Of a stretch of DNA of 64,000 nt, positions 12,701 to 21,893 are shown piece by piece. Made by a program: the position numbers and the translations under genes. How positions within the stretch are numbered: the stretch's first letter is position 1; the number at the start of each line of letters is the position of its first letter. The notes below the pieces were generated by a model. That model was given only the letters and a program-made list of their open reading frames with translations, did not search any database and had not been told where the DNA came from. Source of the DNA: Bolinopsis microptera (taxonomy: Eukaryota > Ctenophora > Tentaculata > Lobata > Bolinopsidae); NCBI RefSeq assembly GCF_026151205.1, contig NC_087075.1, positions 14,521,628 through 14,585,627 on the forward strand, written 5' to 3'.

Positions 12701-15700
12701 ATATCCTGACAAATCTTTGATCTTATCTTCTGGAATTGTTAGGCCATTGAATTTAACATCACCACTGACTTCCAGTTTTCTGGGCAGTCTGCTCGCCAGT
12801 GCGTTTAAAAGCGTGGTTTTCCCAGATCCACTGGCTCCGAGTATTGCTACAAAGTCACCTGGTCGAGCAACTCCAGATACTTCGTTTAGTAAGATATTTG
12901 GGATTAGGTCTGACTTTTTGTTTCGCATACAACTGAACCCTACAGATAGAGGGGAAAAAACTGACAAGTTTTTCCAGGTTAGATGAATTTCAGAGGGGTT
13001 AGTTAGATGAATTTCAGAAGAATGGGATCTATTCTTGCTCTTGTCAGGTGATGATATTCCTTCGGTTCGATCTAACTTTAAACTCTCTTCTGAAACCATA
13101 TCGATAATCTACTCTCCTGCAAAAAGTGTTATAAGAAAACAGGTTGCCGATAATATCACTTAAAACTATCTAAGTTACAGATTGAGATAAATGAAAAGCA
13201 ATGAAGGAAGTTAACTGATATTATTAAAAATAAGACGTGATTATCAGCGAATGTAGTGTAGAATTCTTAAATGCTGTTGAGCCAATAAGATAAGTAAAGT
13301 TTTCAGGAATTTCTGGAGAAAAATAATTATCAAAAATTTGTGTTAAATCGTTTTATAAGAATAAATTTATCGTTAGTTTTATGTCACCGAACAAAGGTTT
13401 AGCACATCAAAACTGTATTTTAAGAGATTCTTTGTTTACTCAATTTCAAAGCCAAATAAAATTTATATGGATCCATGGTTTGAAATATAGTGTTGATAAC
13501 TTTATGATCATGCATGGCTCGCTGAACGGGATTTTAGCGAAACTTTAAGCCATCATTCATTGACCATAGTTTGTTACCGAGCAGTCTTGTAAGGAAGAAG
13601 TAAACAGGTTAACAGATTGCATCCAAGTCCAATAACAAAATTGCAAACCATATTGGGCCACCACACCTCACTTGGGTTAATCCCCATTTCAAGTAAAACA
13701 GTTGTGCCATTATATGGACATTCTTCATCACCACAGTCCAGTGTTAGATCTTTGAATTCATTGACCATCAAGGTGTGATATCCATATCTTATCCAGGACA
13801 GGTATTTAAAAACAAAGAGGTGAACCCCAACCCCGTCATCATCCTTCAGAAAGCCTCCAAGGTAAATGAATGGTGCAGTGAATGCTGCAGGAATTGCACC
13901 GGCTACCTTTGGATTTTCTGCCGCTACTCCTATCAACCAACCTATACCATTAGATGTCCAGGTTAGGAGAAGCAAACAAGCATAGGCGGTGAAAAATGCC
14001 TGTAGATCCGCTCTTAAACCTACCACGAAGTAGAAGATAGCTAGTTCAACGAGAAGAGACGGAATGACGAACAGGTACTCACAGAACACAACCGAAAGGA
14101 AATAAGACAGGGTTGAGTATAGTCCATTTTTATATTCTCTCCTGATGACGGGGAATTCCAATGGGATTTTGAGTGCAGAGCAACCTATAGACCTTACTGC
14201 ATAGACCAACACTAAAATGAAAATAACGCCACCTTTATCCACCTTGACCGTATCAATGTTATTGCTTGTGTTAAAGTAGAAAAATCCCAAGAAAACGATA
14301 GCAAGAATATCCGAAATAAATCTTCCTCGGGCATATTTGGGATTCCTTTTCATCTCTCTTACACTTCTGCAGAGGTTCTCCGAAAACTGACCCCATGTTG
14401 TAGCTTTATGTGTGGTAGTTACATCTTTGTTGTTAATATTGTTGGGATACTTTGAAATTGACTCAATGTCAGTGATGACTTTTTTGTAGAATTTCGATCT
14501 CTCGTAAGATTGTACGATGTCGGCACATCTTTCTCTACATTTGACCTCGTCGTCAGATTTTATAGCAAGAGTGTAGATGAAGTGATCGGCTGGACAGTGG
14601 TACGGAGGACATGAGTATCCAGCTTCTTCAAAGTGTGTCAGAGCATCAGTGTGGCTGCCAAAAAATGCTATTTTACCTTCCGATAACAGACAAACTTTAT
14701 CAAAGAAGTCGTAAAGAACAGACGAAGGCTGATGGATAGTGCACAATATTGTGCAGCCAGATTCAGCCAGATCTTTCATTATTTTGATTACGCTTTCTGC
14801 CATGAAACTGTCTAGTCCACTGGTCACCTCATCTAAGAATAAAAGTGAAGCCCCAAAAATAAGTTGAGTTGCCACAGCTAACCTTTTTTTCTCTCCTCCT
14901 GAAATACCTGGCCGGTCAACGTCACCTACAAAACTGTTCTTTATTTTGCTCAACCCAACCTTTTGAAGAGCTTCAAGTGCCATAAGCTCTTTTTCTTTCC
15001 TTGGTATAAGTGGATCTAGCTTTAAGCTTGCATAAAAGAAGATAACTTCACATACTGTCATTGAAGCGACGAAGGTATCATCTTGTCCTACATATCCTGA
15101 CAAATCTTTGATCTTATCTTCTGGAATTGTTAGGCCATTGAATTTAACATCACCACTGACTTCCAGTTTTCTGGGCAGTCTGCTCGCCAGTGCGTTTAAA
15201 AGGGTGGTTTTCCCAGATCCACTGGCTCCGAGTATTGCTACAAAGTCACCTGGTCGAGCAACTCCAGATACTTCGTTTAGTAAGATATTTGGGATTAGGT
15301 CTGATTCGTTGCCTCTCGCACAACAAGATTGTATAGGAACAGGGGACGTCGAGAGAACTGTCAAATTTTGCCAGGTTAGATGAATTTCAGATGGATGTGA
15401 TATAGTAATTCCTTTTTCAGTTGATGAATTTACCTCGGTTTGATGTAAGTTGAAACTCTCTTCTGAAACCATATCCTCTTCTGCTAATAGTAGTATGAAT
15501 ATTAGGAAACTGTTGCAGAAACATTGCCGATAATATCACTTAACAGGGGTCGTTACGTAATCATTTTTTAGTTTTACTATTTTTTGACACAACAGCTATG
15601 TGTAAAACTTTTACACATAGCTATTGTGTCAAAATTACACTAGCGTTTGGAAATCACTTACAAATAAGCGATAAATCAAAAGTTGAAAGGGGAATGTGGA

Positions 15701-18700
15701 TAGAATGAGTTAAATGCTATTATTCTAACTGAAATGTGGATATCATTTGAAGTGAACTATAAATAAAACGTTCGCAGCAACTTCAAGTTATCATCAGTTA
15801 GTTTTACCCAAGAAAAGTTAACCTTCGCAAATTAATTGCACGGAAATAAAGCGCATACAGATAAAATTCGTACAAAAGAAGACAAACAAAATCCCGAAGA
15901 ACAAAGGAACAAATCTTAAAAACACAGCTAAGAAGACGTCGTGTAAAGGACATAACTTAATTTTGGTTAATAATTAAGTAAGGTAATTCTAGAAGTGTTA
16001 ATTTGCCGTTCTTGCAATTATTCTGGTTTTGTTTTAGGAATAATTAATATTTAGAGGTCAAAATTCGAGAAGGATACATATTTATCGTGAAATATGTTGA
16101 CTTGAATGCAACTGTAGAGTATTTAAATAGATACAGGAGTGTAGATTACACAAGCTTAGCCTATTAGCTAGTTCGCTAACAAATAACTAGCTGAAATGTA
16201 ATATTAAACTATTAAAAGCTTTTAAAAACGTCTTAACACATAATATCACAAATATAGGAGAGTTACCTGTGTGATGAGAAATTAAATCAATGCCAAGTTA
16301 ACTGAATTAATTTACACAACCACATAGCCATTAGCCAGGTTCATGTGCTAGATGTAATAGAAAAATGTGAGGAATATGGGGGTAGCACAACTTTCGATGT
16401 TATTTCTAGGAAAATATATAATTTGATTCGGATCGCTAGGACGTGGAGAATGTAATGGACATATTTCTTAAATATGCTGTAGTTCAATGAGTATGTAATG
16501 TGTTCTAGGAACGTTCTAGAACGTTTTGCCCATTAGATATAGATTTGCGGATTTCCGAAGGATCATATTACACAATTGAAAGCACCTATCTGTACCGTGC
16601 CTTTCTATTTATTATCGTAGACCCTTATAATATAATGCAGTAAAGCGCAGATATCCGTAAATGTTTAAAAAATAATAATTGTTTTTAATTGTATGTGTTT
16701 GTTTGTTAACCATCGTTTAGTTTGCTGTTATAATACATGATGGGAAGTGGGATCTAAACTTATAATCCCATCAAATCTGTGTGTACGTGTGTGTGTAATT
16801 TTCTAACGGTTTAATATTAAAACGGTAAGAGTTATGGGACTGGTTTTTTTTGGTATAGTTTCGACAAAACTCTGACGAAGCCAATAAGCAATTTTTTAAA
16901 TCGGCCGGTTGTAAGTGGTTTAATTGATGGTTTTGTACCCCAAATGTGATACTAAAGTGTCTCACTTTTTCTCCCCTCTCTCTCAAACACACTCTCTCCC
17001 CATTTACAGCTCCCCTAATTACTACATAATTAGTTAATTCGGCGGTGGAGCCTTATTAAGTATAATTACTATTGGGTACGTATTACGTACTGGGCGCTCA
17101 AAATTAAATTTACTCTAATGCGGCCAGTTTTAAATGCAACAATGATCTAACCTGAAGCGACTGCCCCAGTGGCAGAAATCAGAGGAGATAACAAAGACAG
17201 TGTGGGGGTCTGCCAGCAAGGGTTCCAGAACTTTAGCGTACTGTTTAGCGTGATCACCTGACACGTCCCCTACTATTATTGAGACGATTTTAAAGTTGTC
17301 TTTATATCCTTCCATCACCTGGCAAGGGGAATTGTCACTTAGGCATCCATTTGATTAATTCTTTTTATAAAAATCAGTAAATATAATTTCAATTACATAT
17401 TTTTATAATAATCCAGCTTGATAATCTATTATTTGATGATCTATTATTTAAAATCTTTTAAAAAGCAACCTAGCTGGATAAATAATAATGGGCGGTTAGA
17501 TACCAGACGGCCGCTATACGGCCACCACACGGCCACCATACAGCCATCACACGGCTACCAGACGGCTACCACACGGCCACCACACGGCTACCACACAGCC
17601 ACCACACGGCTACCACACGGCCACCACACGGCCACCATAAAGCCACCACACGGCTACCACACGGCCACCACACAGCTACCACACGGCCACCACACAGCTA
17701 CCACACGGCCACCACACGGCCACCACACGGCTACCACACGGCCACCACACAGCTACCACACAGCCACCACACAGCCACCACACGGCTACCACACGGCCAC
17801 CACACAGCTACCACACGGCCACCACACGGCCACCACACAGCTACCACACGGCCACCACACAGCTACCACACGGCCACCACACGGCCACCACACAGCTACC
17901 ACACAGCCACCACACGGCCACCACACAGCTACCACACGGCCACCACACGGCCACCATAAAGCCACCACACGGCTACCACACGGCCACCACACAGCTACCA
18001 CACGGCCACCACACAGCTACCACACGGCCACCACACGGCCACCACACGGCTACCACACGGCCACCACACAGCTACCACACAGCCACCACACAGCCACCAC
18101 ACGGCCACCACACAGCTACCACACGGCCACCACACGGCCACCACACAGCTACCACACGGCCACCACACAGCTACCACACGGCCACCACACGGCCACCACA
18201 CAGCTACCACACAGCCACCACACGGCCACCACACGGCCACCACACGGCCACCACACAGCTACCACACGGCCACCACACAGCTACCACACGGCCACCACAC
18301 GGCCACCACACAGCTACCACACAGCCACCACACGGCCACCACACAGCTACCACACGGCCACCACACGGCCACCACACAGCTACCACACGGCCACCACACA
18401 GCTACCACACGGCCACCACACGGCCACCACACAGCTACCACACAGCCACCACACGGCCACCACACGGCTACCACACAGCCACCACACGGCCACCACACGG
18501 CCACCATGATACTGCTACCACACGGCCATCATACGGCCACCATACGACTACCACACGGCTACCACACGGCTACCATACAGCCACCACACGGCTACCACAC
18601 AGCCACCACACGGCTACCACACGGCCACCACACGGCCACCACACGGCTACCACACGGCCACCACATGGCTACCACACGGTTACCACACGGACACCACACG

Positions 18701-19947
18701 GCCACCATACGACTACCACACGGCTACCACACGGCTACCATACAGCCACCACACGGCTACCATACAGCCACCACACGGCTACCACACAGCCACCAGACAG
18801 CTACCACACGGCTACCACACGGCCACCACACGGCTACCACACGGCTACCACACTGCCACCACACGGCCACGACACGGCTACCATACCATAACTCACCTTA
18901 GCAATATACGGATACTGCATCTCCAGACTGTGTTCGTTTTCATCATCGTAAACATCAAAATCAGTGAAAAGTTCAGATTTGTAGAGCTCTGAAACTGTTT
19001 CAGAGTCTGTGGTGAGATCGTAAAGGGGTGTTTCAAACTTAGAACACTTGCTAAGGGCACATCCTGAGGGAGCAGTGTGTTACTATCGAATATATAGGAG
19101 GGCTGCTTAAGGATTACAGTGCAATGGTTAAATATTCATGATCACAGAAGTTTATAAACAAACATTCAGTCATCTAACCTAGTAAATTTGATGTCCAAAG
19201 CTATTTTGCATTACAAACTGATATCGCATTATTTGTACCATGATTACAGATTCTACACAAACCACTCTACCAACTCACCGGAAAGGTATCTGTTATGACT
19301 GGGACCCAACACGATTATCCTACTTGTAGTGGCGGGATTAATGCTCTTGAACCCGTGCGCGCCTGTCTCTCCACAGTATGCTAGTCCCGCGTGAGGACTG
19401 ATTATTGCACGTGCTGCAGTGACTGGGGTGTCCGCGTGGTTCAGCCACTTTCCTAGCTCGCTATCTGAAATTAGGTGTTAATTAACGTTAATAAGCAGTT
19501 GATTAACGATTGAGTTCTAGATTAGTGATTACTGTTTTGTTAAATTTGATATTTATAAATATAGAATTCGCACTTAGTGGATTTTTTAAAACATATTTAA
19601 TCAGACATATTACATTTTTGGATTTTTCTTTGCTCCTAGCGTTAAACCTAGATTATTGATTAGGGATGGTTATCAAAATACGTAAGCTAAATTCCGGTCA
19701 TTTTATACCCAGACCCCCTCCCTCAGGTCCCTTTTCCATAAGCTGCTTTATACATAGCAATTGCATAGAAATAACACTGACGAAAAACGTTTCCAACCCC
19801 CTCCCCTAAGTTAGCTTACGTGAAATTAAACGAATGATTATTACGTGGTGTTAAATGAATAATCTCTAATCAGACAAATTTCTCACCGAGTTTATTTTTC
19901 CCGTCGCTGTACCAGGATCCTGCGTGTGTAGCTCTGCGTCTAGTCAT
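9734..19947 (-). CDS. MEMO1: MEMO1 family protein, complete, 6 exons, 296 aa
   Basis: Exons in transcript order: 19947-19887, 19464-19279, 19063-18897, 17318-17152, 10281-10214, 9975-9734. All introns are GT-AG. Phases (1,1,0,2,1) join exactly and give 891 nt, 296 aa, against 297 for the human protein. Diagnostic stretches are RATHAGSWY at the start, SPHAGLAYCGETGAHGFK, VLGPSHNRYLSG, FVISSDFCHWGSRF, SNTICGRRPI and the end DSSVSYASGALTIS. The three residues that bind metal in human MEMO1 are conserved: His45 (SPHAG), His77 (GPSH) and Cys241 (NTICG). MEMO1 is a cytosolic protein of the class III dioxygenase-like fold, linked to ErbB2-driven motility and copper handling in vertebrates. The 6.9-kb intron 4 contains two ABCG genes. 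A 31-bp array carrying the start codon lies directly upstream. Exon 3 is followed 20 bp later by a 9-bp-based array. Confidence 0.93.
10282..11185. other. MEMO1 intron 4, 3' part; no gene seen
   Basis: Intronic sequence between MEMO1 exon 5 and the stop codon of the downstream ABCG gene. AT-rich, without recognisable exon, RNA gene or array. Confidence 0.6.
11186..13099 (-). CDS. ABCG-type half-transporter, 637 aa, intronless CDS (copy 1)
   Basis: A half-size ABC transporter in the ABCG order: ATP-binding domain first, then six membrane helices. Walker A GASGSGKT lies at residues 88-95, the Q-loop at GQDD (about 135), the signature SGGEKKR at 197-203, Walker B LLFLDE at 216-221 and the H-loop His in CTIHQPS near 253. 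The membrane half starts near RFAVCIIISFILGFIYFG and keeps the conserved extracellular patch LDCGDEECPYNGTT before the last helix. ABCG halves work as homo- or heterodimers exporting lipids, pigments precursors or xenobiotics; the substrate here is unknown. The N-terminus has a small in-frame duplication (SEIHLT twice, about residues 28-40). A TTTGCAG acceptor-like site just before the ATG suggests a 5' UTR intron. It sits in MEMO1 intron 4, same strand, 475 bp after copy 2. Confidence 0.93.
   Translation of the reverse strand: MVSEESLKLDRTEGISSPDKSKNRSHSSEIHLTNPSEIHLTWKNLSVFSPLSVGFSCMRNKKSDLIPNILLNEVSGVARPGDFVAILGASGSGKTTLLNALASRLPRKLEVSGDVKFNGLTIPEDKIKDLSGYVGQDDTFVASMTVCEVIFFYASLKLDPLIPRKEKELMALEALQKVGLSKIKNSFVGDVDRPGISGGEKKRLAVATQLIFGASLLFLDEVTSGLDSFMAESVIKIMKDLAESGCTILCTIHQPSSVLYDFFDKVCLLSEGKIAFFGSHTDALTHFEEAGYTCPPYHCPADHFIYTLAIKSDDEVNCRERCAEIVQSYERSTFHTKVNTDIESTSKAFKNINNSYIETKLKAKFWDQLSETFRRSLTEGLRNPRITRARFAVCIIISFILGFIYFGTDNDISSVRTNKSGLFFMCVLSFTASSMNFSALRIALEINIIKREYQNGLYTILPYFISVVLLELLALVPFVLLALVIFYVMSGLVISAGAFSTAFVSLLVSCFTSSGIGWFVGVAAEDPTSAKAISASIVLPFMPVMGLLKHVKETVYLIPIKYLSWLRYGYHAMMINEFKDLTLDCGDEECPYNGTTILLDMGINPGDLWWPNMACNFTIGVVITVMASLLLAFKARQ
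13574..15472 (-). CDS. ABCG-type half-transporter, 632 aa, intronless CDS (copy 2)
   Basis: Tandem paralogue of the gene at 11186-13099, with the same start (MVSEES), the same motif set (GASGSGKT, SGGEKKR, LLFLDE, CTIHQPS) and six predicted helices. From SDLIPN to EEAGY (about 225 residues) the two proteins are identical, and only about ten base differences are visible across the matching DNA. By contrast, most of the membrane half differs, except for the YLSW.RYGYH and LDCGDEECPYNGTT region. This suggests recent gene conversion, or strong selection on the ATPase half together with divergence of substrate-contacting helices. An AGCAG acceptor lies just upstream of the ATG, so a 5' UTR exon is likely. 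It is nested in MEMO1 intron 4. Confidence 0.93.
   Translation of the reverse strand: MVSEESFNLHQTEVNSSTEKGITISHPSEIHLTWQNLTVLSTSPVPIQSCCARGNESDLIPNILLNEVSGVARPGDFVAILGASGSGKTTLLNALASRLPRKLEVSGDVKFNGLTIPEDKIKDLSGYVGQDDTFVASMTVCEVIFFYASLKLDPLIPRKEKELMALEALQKVGLSKIKNSFVGDVDRPGISGGEKKRLAVATQLIFGASLLFLDEVTSGLDSFMAESVIKIMKDLAESGCTILCTIHQPSSVLYDFFDKVCLLSEGKIAFFGSHTDALTHFEEAGYSCPPYHCPADHFIYTLAIKSDDEVKCRERCADIVQSYERSKFYKKVITDIESISKYPNNINNKDVTTTHKATTWGQFSENLCRSVREMKRNPKYARGRFISDILAIVFLGFFYFNTSNNIDTVKVDKGGVIFILVLVYAVRSIGCSALKIPLEFPVIRREYKNGLYSTLSYFLSVVFCEYLFVIPSLLVELAIFYFVVGLRADLQAFFTAYACLLLLTWTSNGIGWLIGVAAENPKVAGAIPAAFTAPFIYLGGFLKDDDGVGVHLFVFKYLSWIRYGYHTLMVNEFKDLTLDCGDEECPYNGTTVLLEMGINPSEVWWPNMVCNFVIGLGCNLLTCLLLPYKTAR
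15582..15634. other. 26-bp near-perfect hairpin with 1-nt loop
   Basis: 15582-15607 pairs with 15609-15634, 25 of 26 bases matching, around a single C. It lies about 110 bp upstream of the ABCG copy 2 start codon. It could be a foldback element remnant or a cruciform-forming site; no target duplication seen. Confidence 0.8.
15640..17150. other. MEMO1 intron 4, 5' part; no gene seen
   Basis: AT-rich sequence between ABCG copy 2 and MEMO1 exon 4. It probably contains the promoter and 5' UTR of the ABCG genes. The only distinct motif noticed is the heat-shock-type element at 16509-16526. Confidence 0.5.
16509..16526. promoter_or_regulatory. heat-shock-element-like motif
   Basis: The sequence GAACGTTCTAGAACGTTT contains three perfect alternating GAA/TTC units at 2-nt spacing and a degenerate fourth. 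It lies about 1 kb upstream of ABCG copy 2, inside MEMO1 intron 4. The match to the HSF1 consensus is clear; function is inference. Confidence 0.4.
17510..18890. repeat. 9-bp-based tandem array (CCACCACACGGCTACCACACGG type)
   Basis: About 150 copies of a 9-bp pattern, C(G/A)GC(C/T)ACCA with CA or CG steps, filling MEMO1 intron 3. It begins about 6-20 bp after the exon 3 donor (18896-18895). Long frames rich in HHTATTRPP are repeat artefacts. Confidence 0.95.
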
Positions 19948-21445
19948 GTGTTACCCTGGCAACAGTACGTCTAGTCATGTGTTACCCTGGCAACAGTACG
20001 TCTAGTCATGTGTTACCCTGGCAACAGTACGTCTAGTCATGTGTTACCCTGGCAACAGTACGTCTAGTCATGTGCTACCCTGGCAACAGTACGTCTAGTC
20101 ATGTGTTACCCTGGCAACAGTACGTCTAGTCATGTGTTACCCTGGCAACAGTACGTCTAGTCATGTGTTACCCTGGCAACAGTACGTCTAGTCATGTGTT
20201 ACCCTGGCAACAGTACGTCTAGTCATGTGTTACCCTGGCAACAGTACGTCTAGTCATGTGTTACCCTGGCAACGGTACGTCTAGTCATGTGTTACCCTGG
20301 CAACAGTACGTCTAGTCATGTGTTACCCTGGCAACAGTACGTCTAGTCATGTGCTACCCTGGCAACAGTACGTCTAGTCATGTGTTACCCTGGCAACAGT
20401 ACGTCTAGTCATGTGTTACCCTGGCAACAGTACGTCTAGTCATGTGTTACCCTGGCAACAGTACGTCTAGTCATGTGTTACCCTGGCAACAGTACGTCTA
20501 GTCATGTGCTACCCTGGCAACAGTACGTCTAGTCATGTGTTACCCTGGCAACAGTACGTCTAGTCATGTGTTACCCTGGCAACAGTACGTCTAGTCATGT
20601 GTTACCCTGGCAACAGTACGTCTAGTCATGTGTTACCCTGGCAACAGTACGTCTAGTCATGTGTTACCCTGGCAACAGTACGTCTAGTCATGTGTTACCC
20701 TGGCAACGGTACGTCTAGTCATGTGTTACCCTGGCAACAGTACGTCTAGTCATGTGTTACCCTGGCAACAGTACGTCGATTCATGTGTTACCCTGGCAAC
20801 AGTACGTCTAGTCATGTGTTACCCTGGCAACGGTACGTCTAGTCATGTGTTACCCTGGCAACAGTACGTCTAGTCATGTGTTACCCTGGCAACGGTACGT
20901 CTAGTCATGTGTTACCCTGGCAACGGTACGTCTAGTCATGTGTTACCCTGGCAACAGTACGTCTAGTCATGTGTTACCCTGGCAACAGTACGTCTAGTCA
21001 TGTGTTACCCTGGCAACAGTACGTCTAGTCATGTGTTACCCTGGCAACAGTACGTCTAGTCATGACTCATGTGTTACCCTGGCAACGGTACGTCTAGTCA
21101 TGTGTTACCCTGGCAACAGTACGTCTAGTCATGTGTTACCCTGGCAACAGTACGTCTAGTCATGTGTTACCCTGGCAACAGTACGTCTAGTCATGTGTTA
21201 CCCTGGCAACAGTACGTCTAGTCATGTGTTACCCTGGCAACGGTACGTCTAGTCATGTGTTACCCTGGCAACGGTACGTCTAGTCATGTGTTACCCTGGC
21301 AACAGTACGTCTAGTCATGTGTTACCCTGGCAACAGTACGTCTAGTCATGTGTTACCCTGGCAACAGTACGTCTAGTCATGTGTTACCCTGGCAACAGTA
21401 CGTCTAGTCATGTGTTACTCTGGCAACGGTACGTCTAGTCATGCA
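19940..21445. repeat. 31-bp tandem array carrying the MEMO1 start codon, ~48 copies
   Basis: On the minus strand each unit reads ...GGGTAACACATGACTAGACG..., the same sequence as the MEMO1 5' UTR plus its first ten coding bases. The unit next to the gene overlaps the genuine ATG at 19947. Units are almost identical, with a few A/G and T/C variants and one irregular junction near 21060. Each copied ATG opens a 12-codon frame that ends at TAG in the next unit. Confidence 0.97.
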
Positions 21446-21893
21446 GACCTAGGTCAGTTAATCAATTTATTAGGGTAGTGTAATGTGGTGAGCTGGTTAC
21501 AGCAGGGCGTTAGAGTAGTAATCTTTTTAGGATGTTGTAGTGAATAAAAACCGTTGGATTTGAGTGTAAGATTAGATAGATTAGTAAGTTATCGATTAGA
21601 TAGATTAGTAAGTTATCGAAAGAAAAATGCAATATAATAAGTATGTCAAAAATAATAGAACTTTTAAAATCTTTGTAAATTAATTAAACGGGAAATAAAT
21701 CGGAAGAAAAGTGACTACTATGCCATAAATTAAATTGTATTTCAAAAAATATTCAAAACATTGTTTTTCACGAAATCGTAGTTACATAAAATTCTGCACC
21801 TAAAGTTGGGACAAATATAATATTACATATTAACTATGTATTATTAACACACCATGGGCATAAACAATTAACACTGACATTAATTGCAAACTA
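21446..21893. other. no gene seen
   Basis: AT-rich spacer between the 31-bp array and the end of the first NERD-helicase gene. One short direct duplication (GATTAGATAGATTAGTAAGTTATCGA-like) at about 21570-21620. Confidence 0.55.

Noticed and set aside
17418-18901. Proline/histidine-rich frames (HHTATTRPP type) and their antisense frames
   Set aside because: Translations of a 9-bp repeat in MEMO1 intron 3.
19940-21445. CRISPR array
   Set aside because: Regular 31-bp spacing, but units are contiguous and identical with no unique spacers, in an animal genome, and the unit is the MEMO1 start region.
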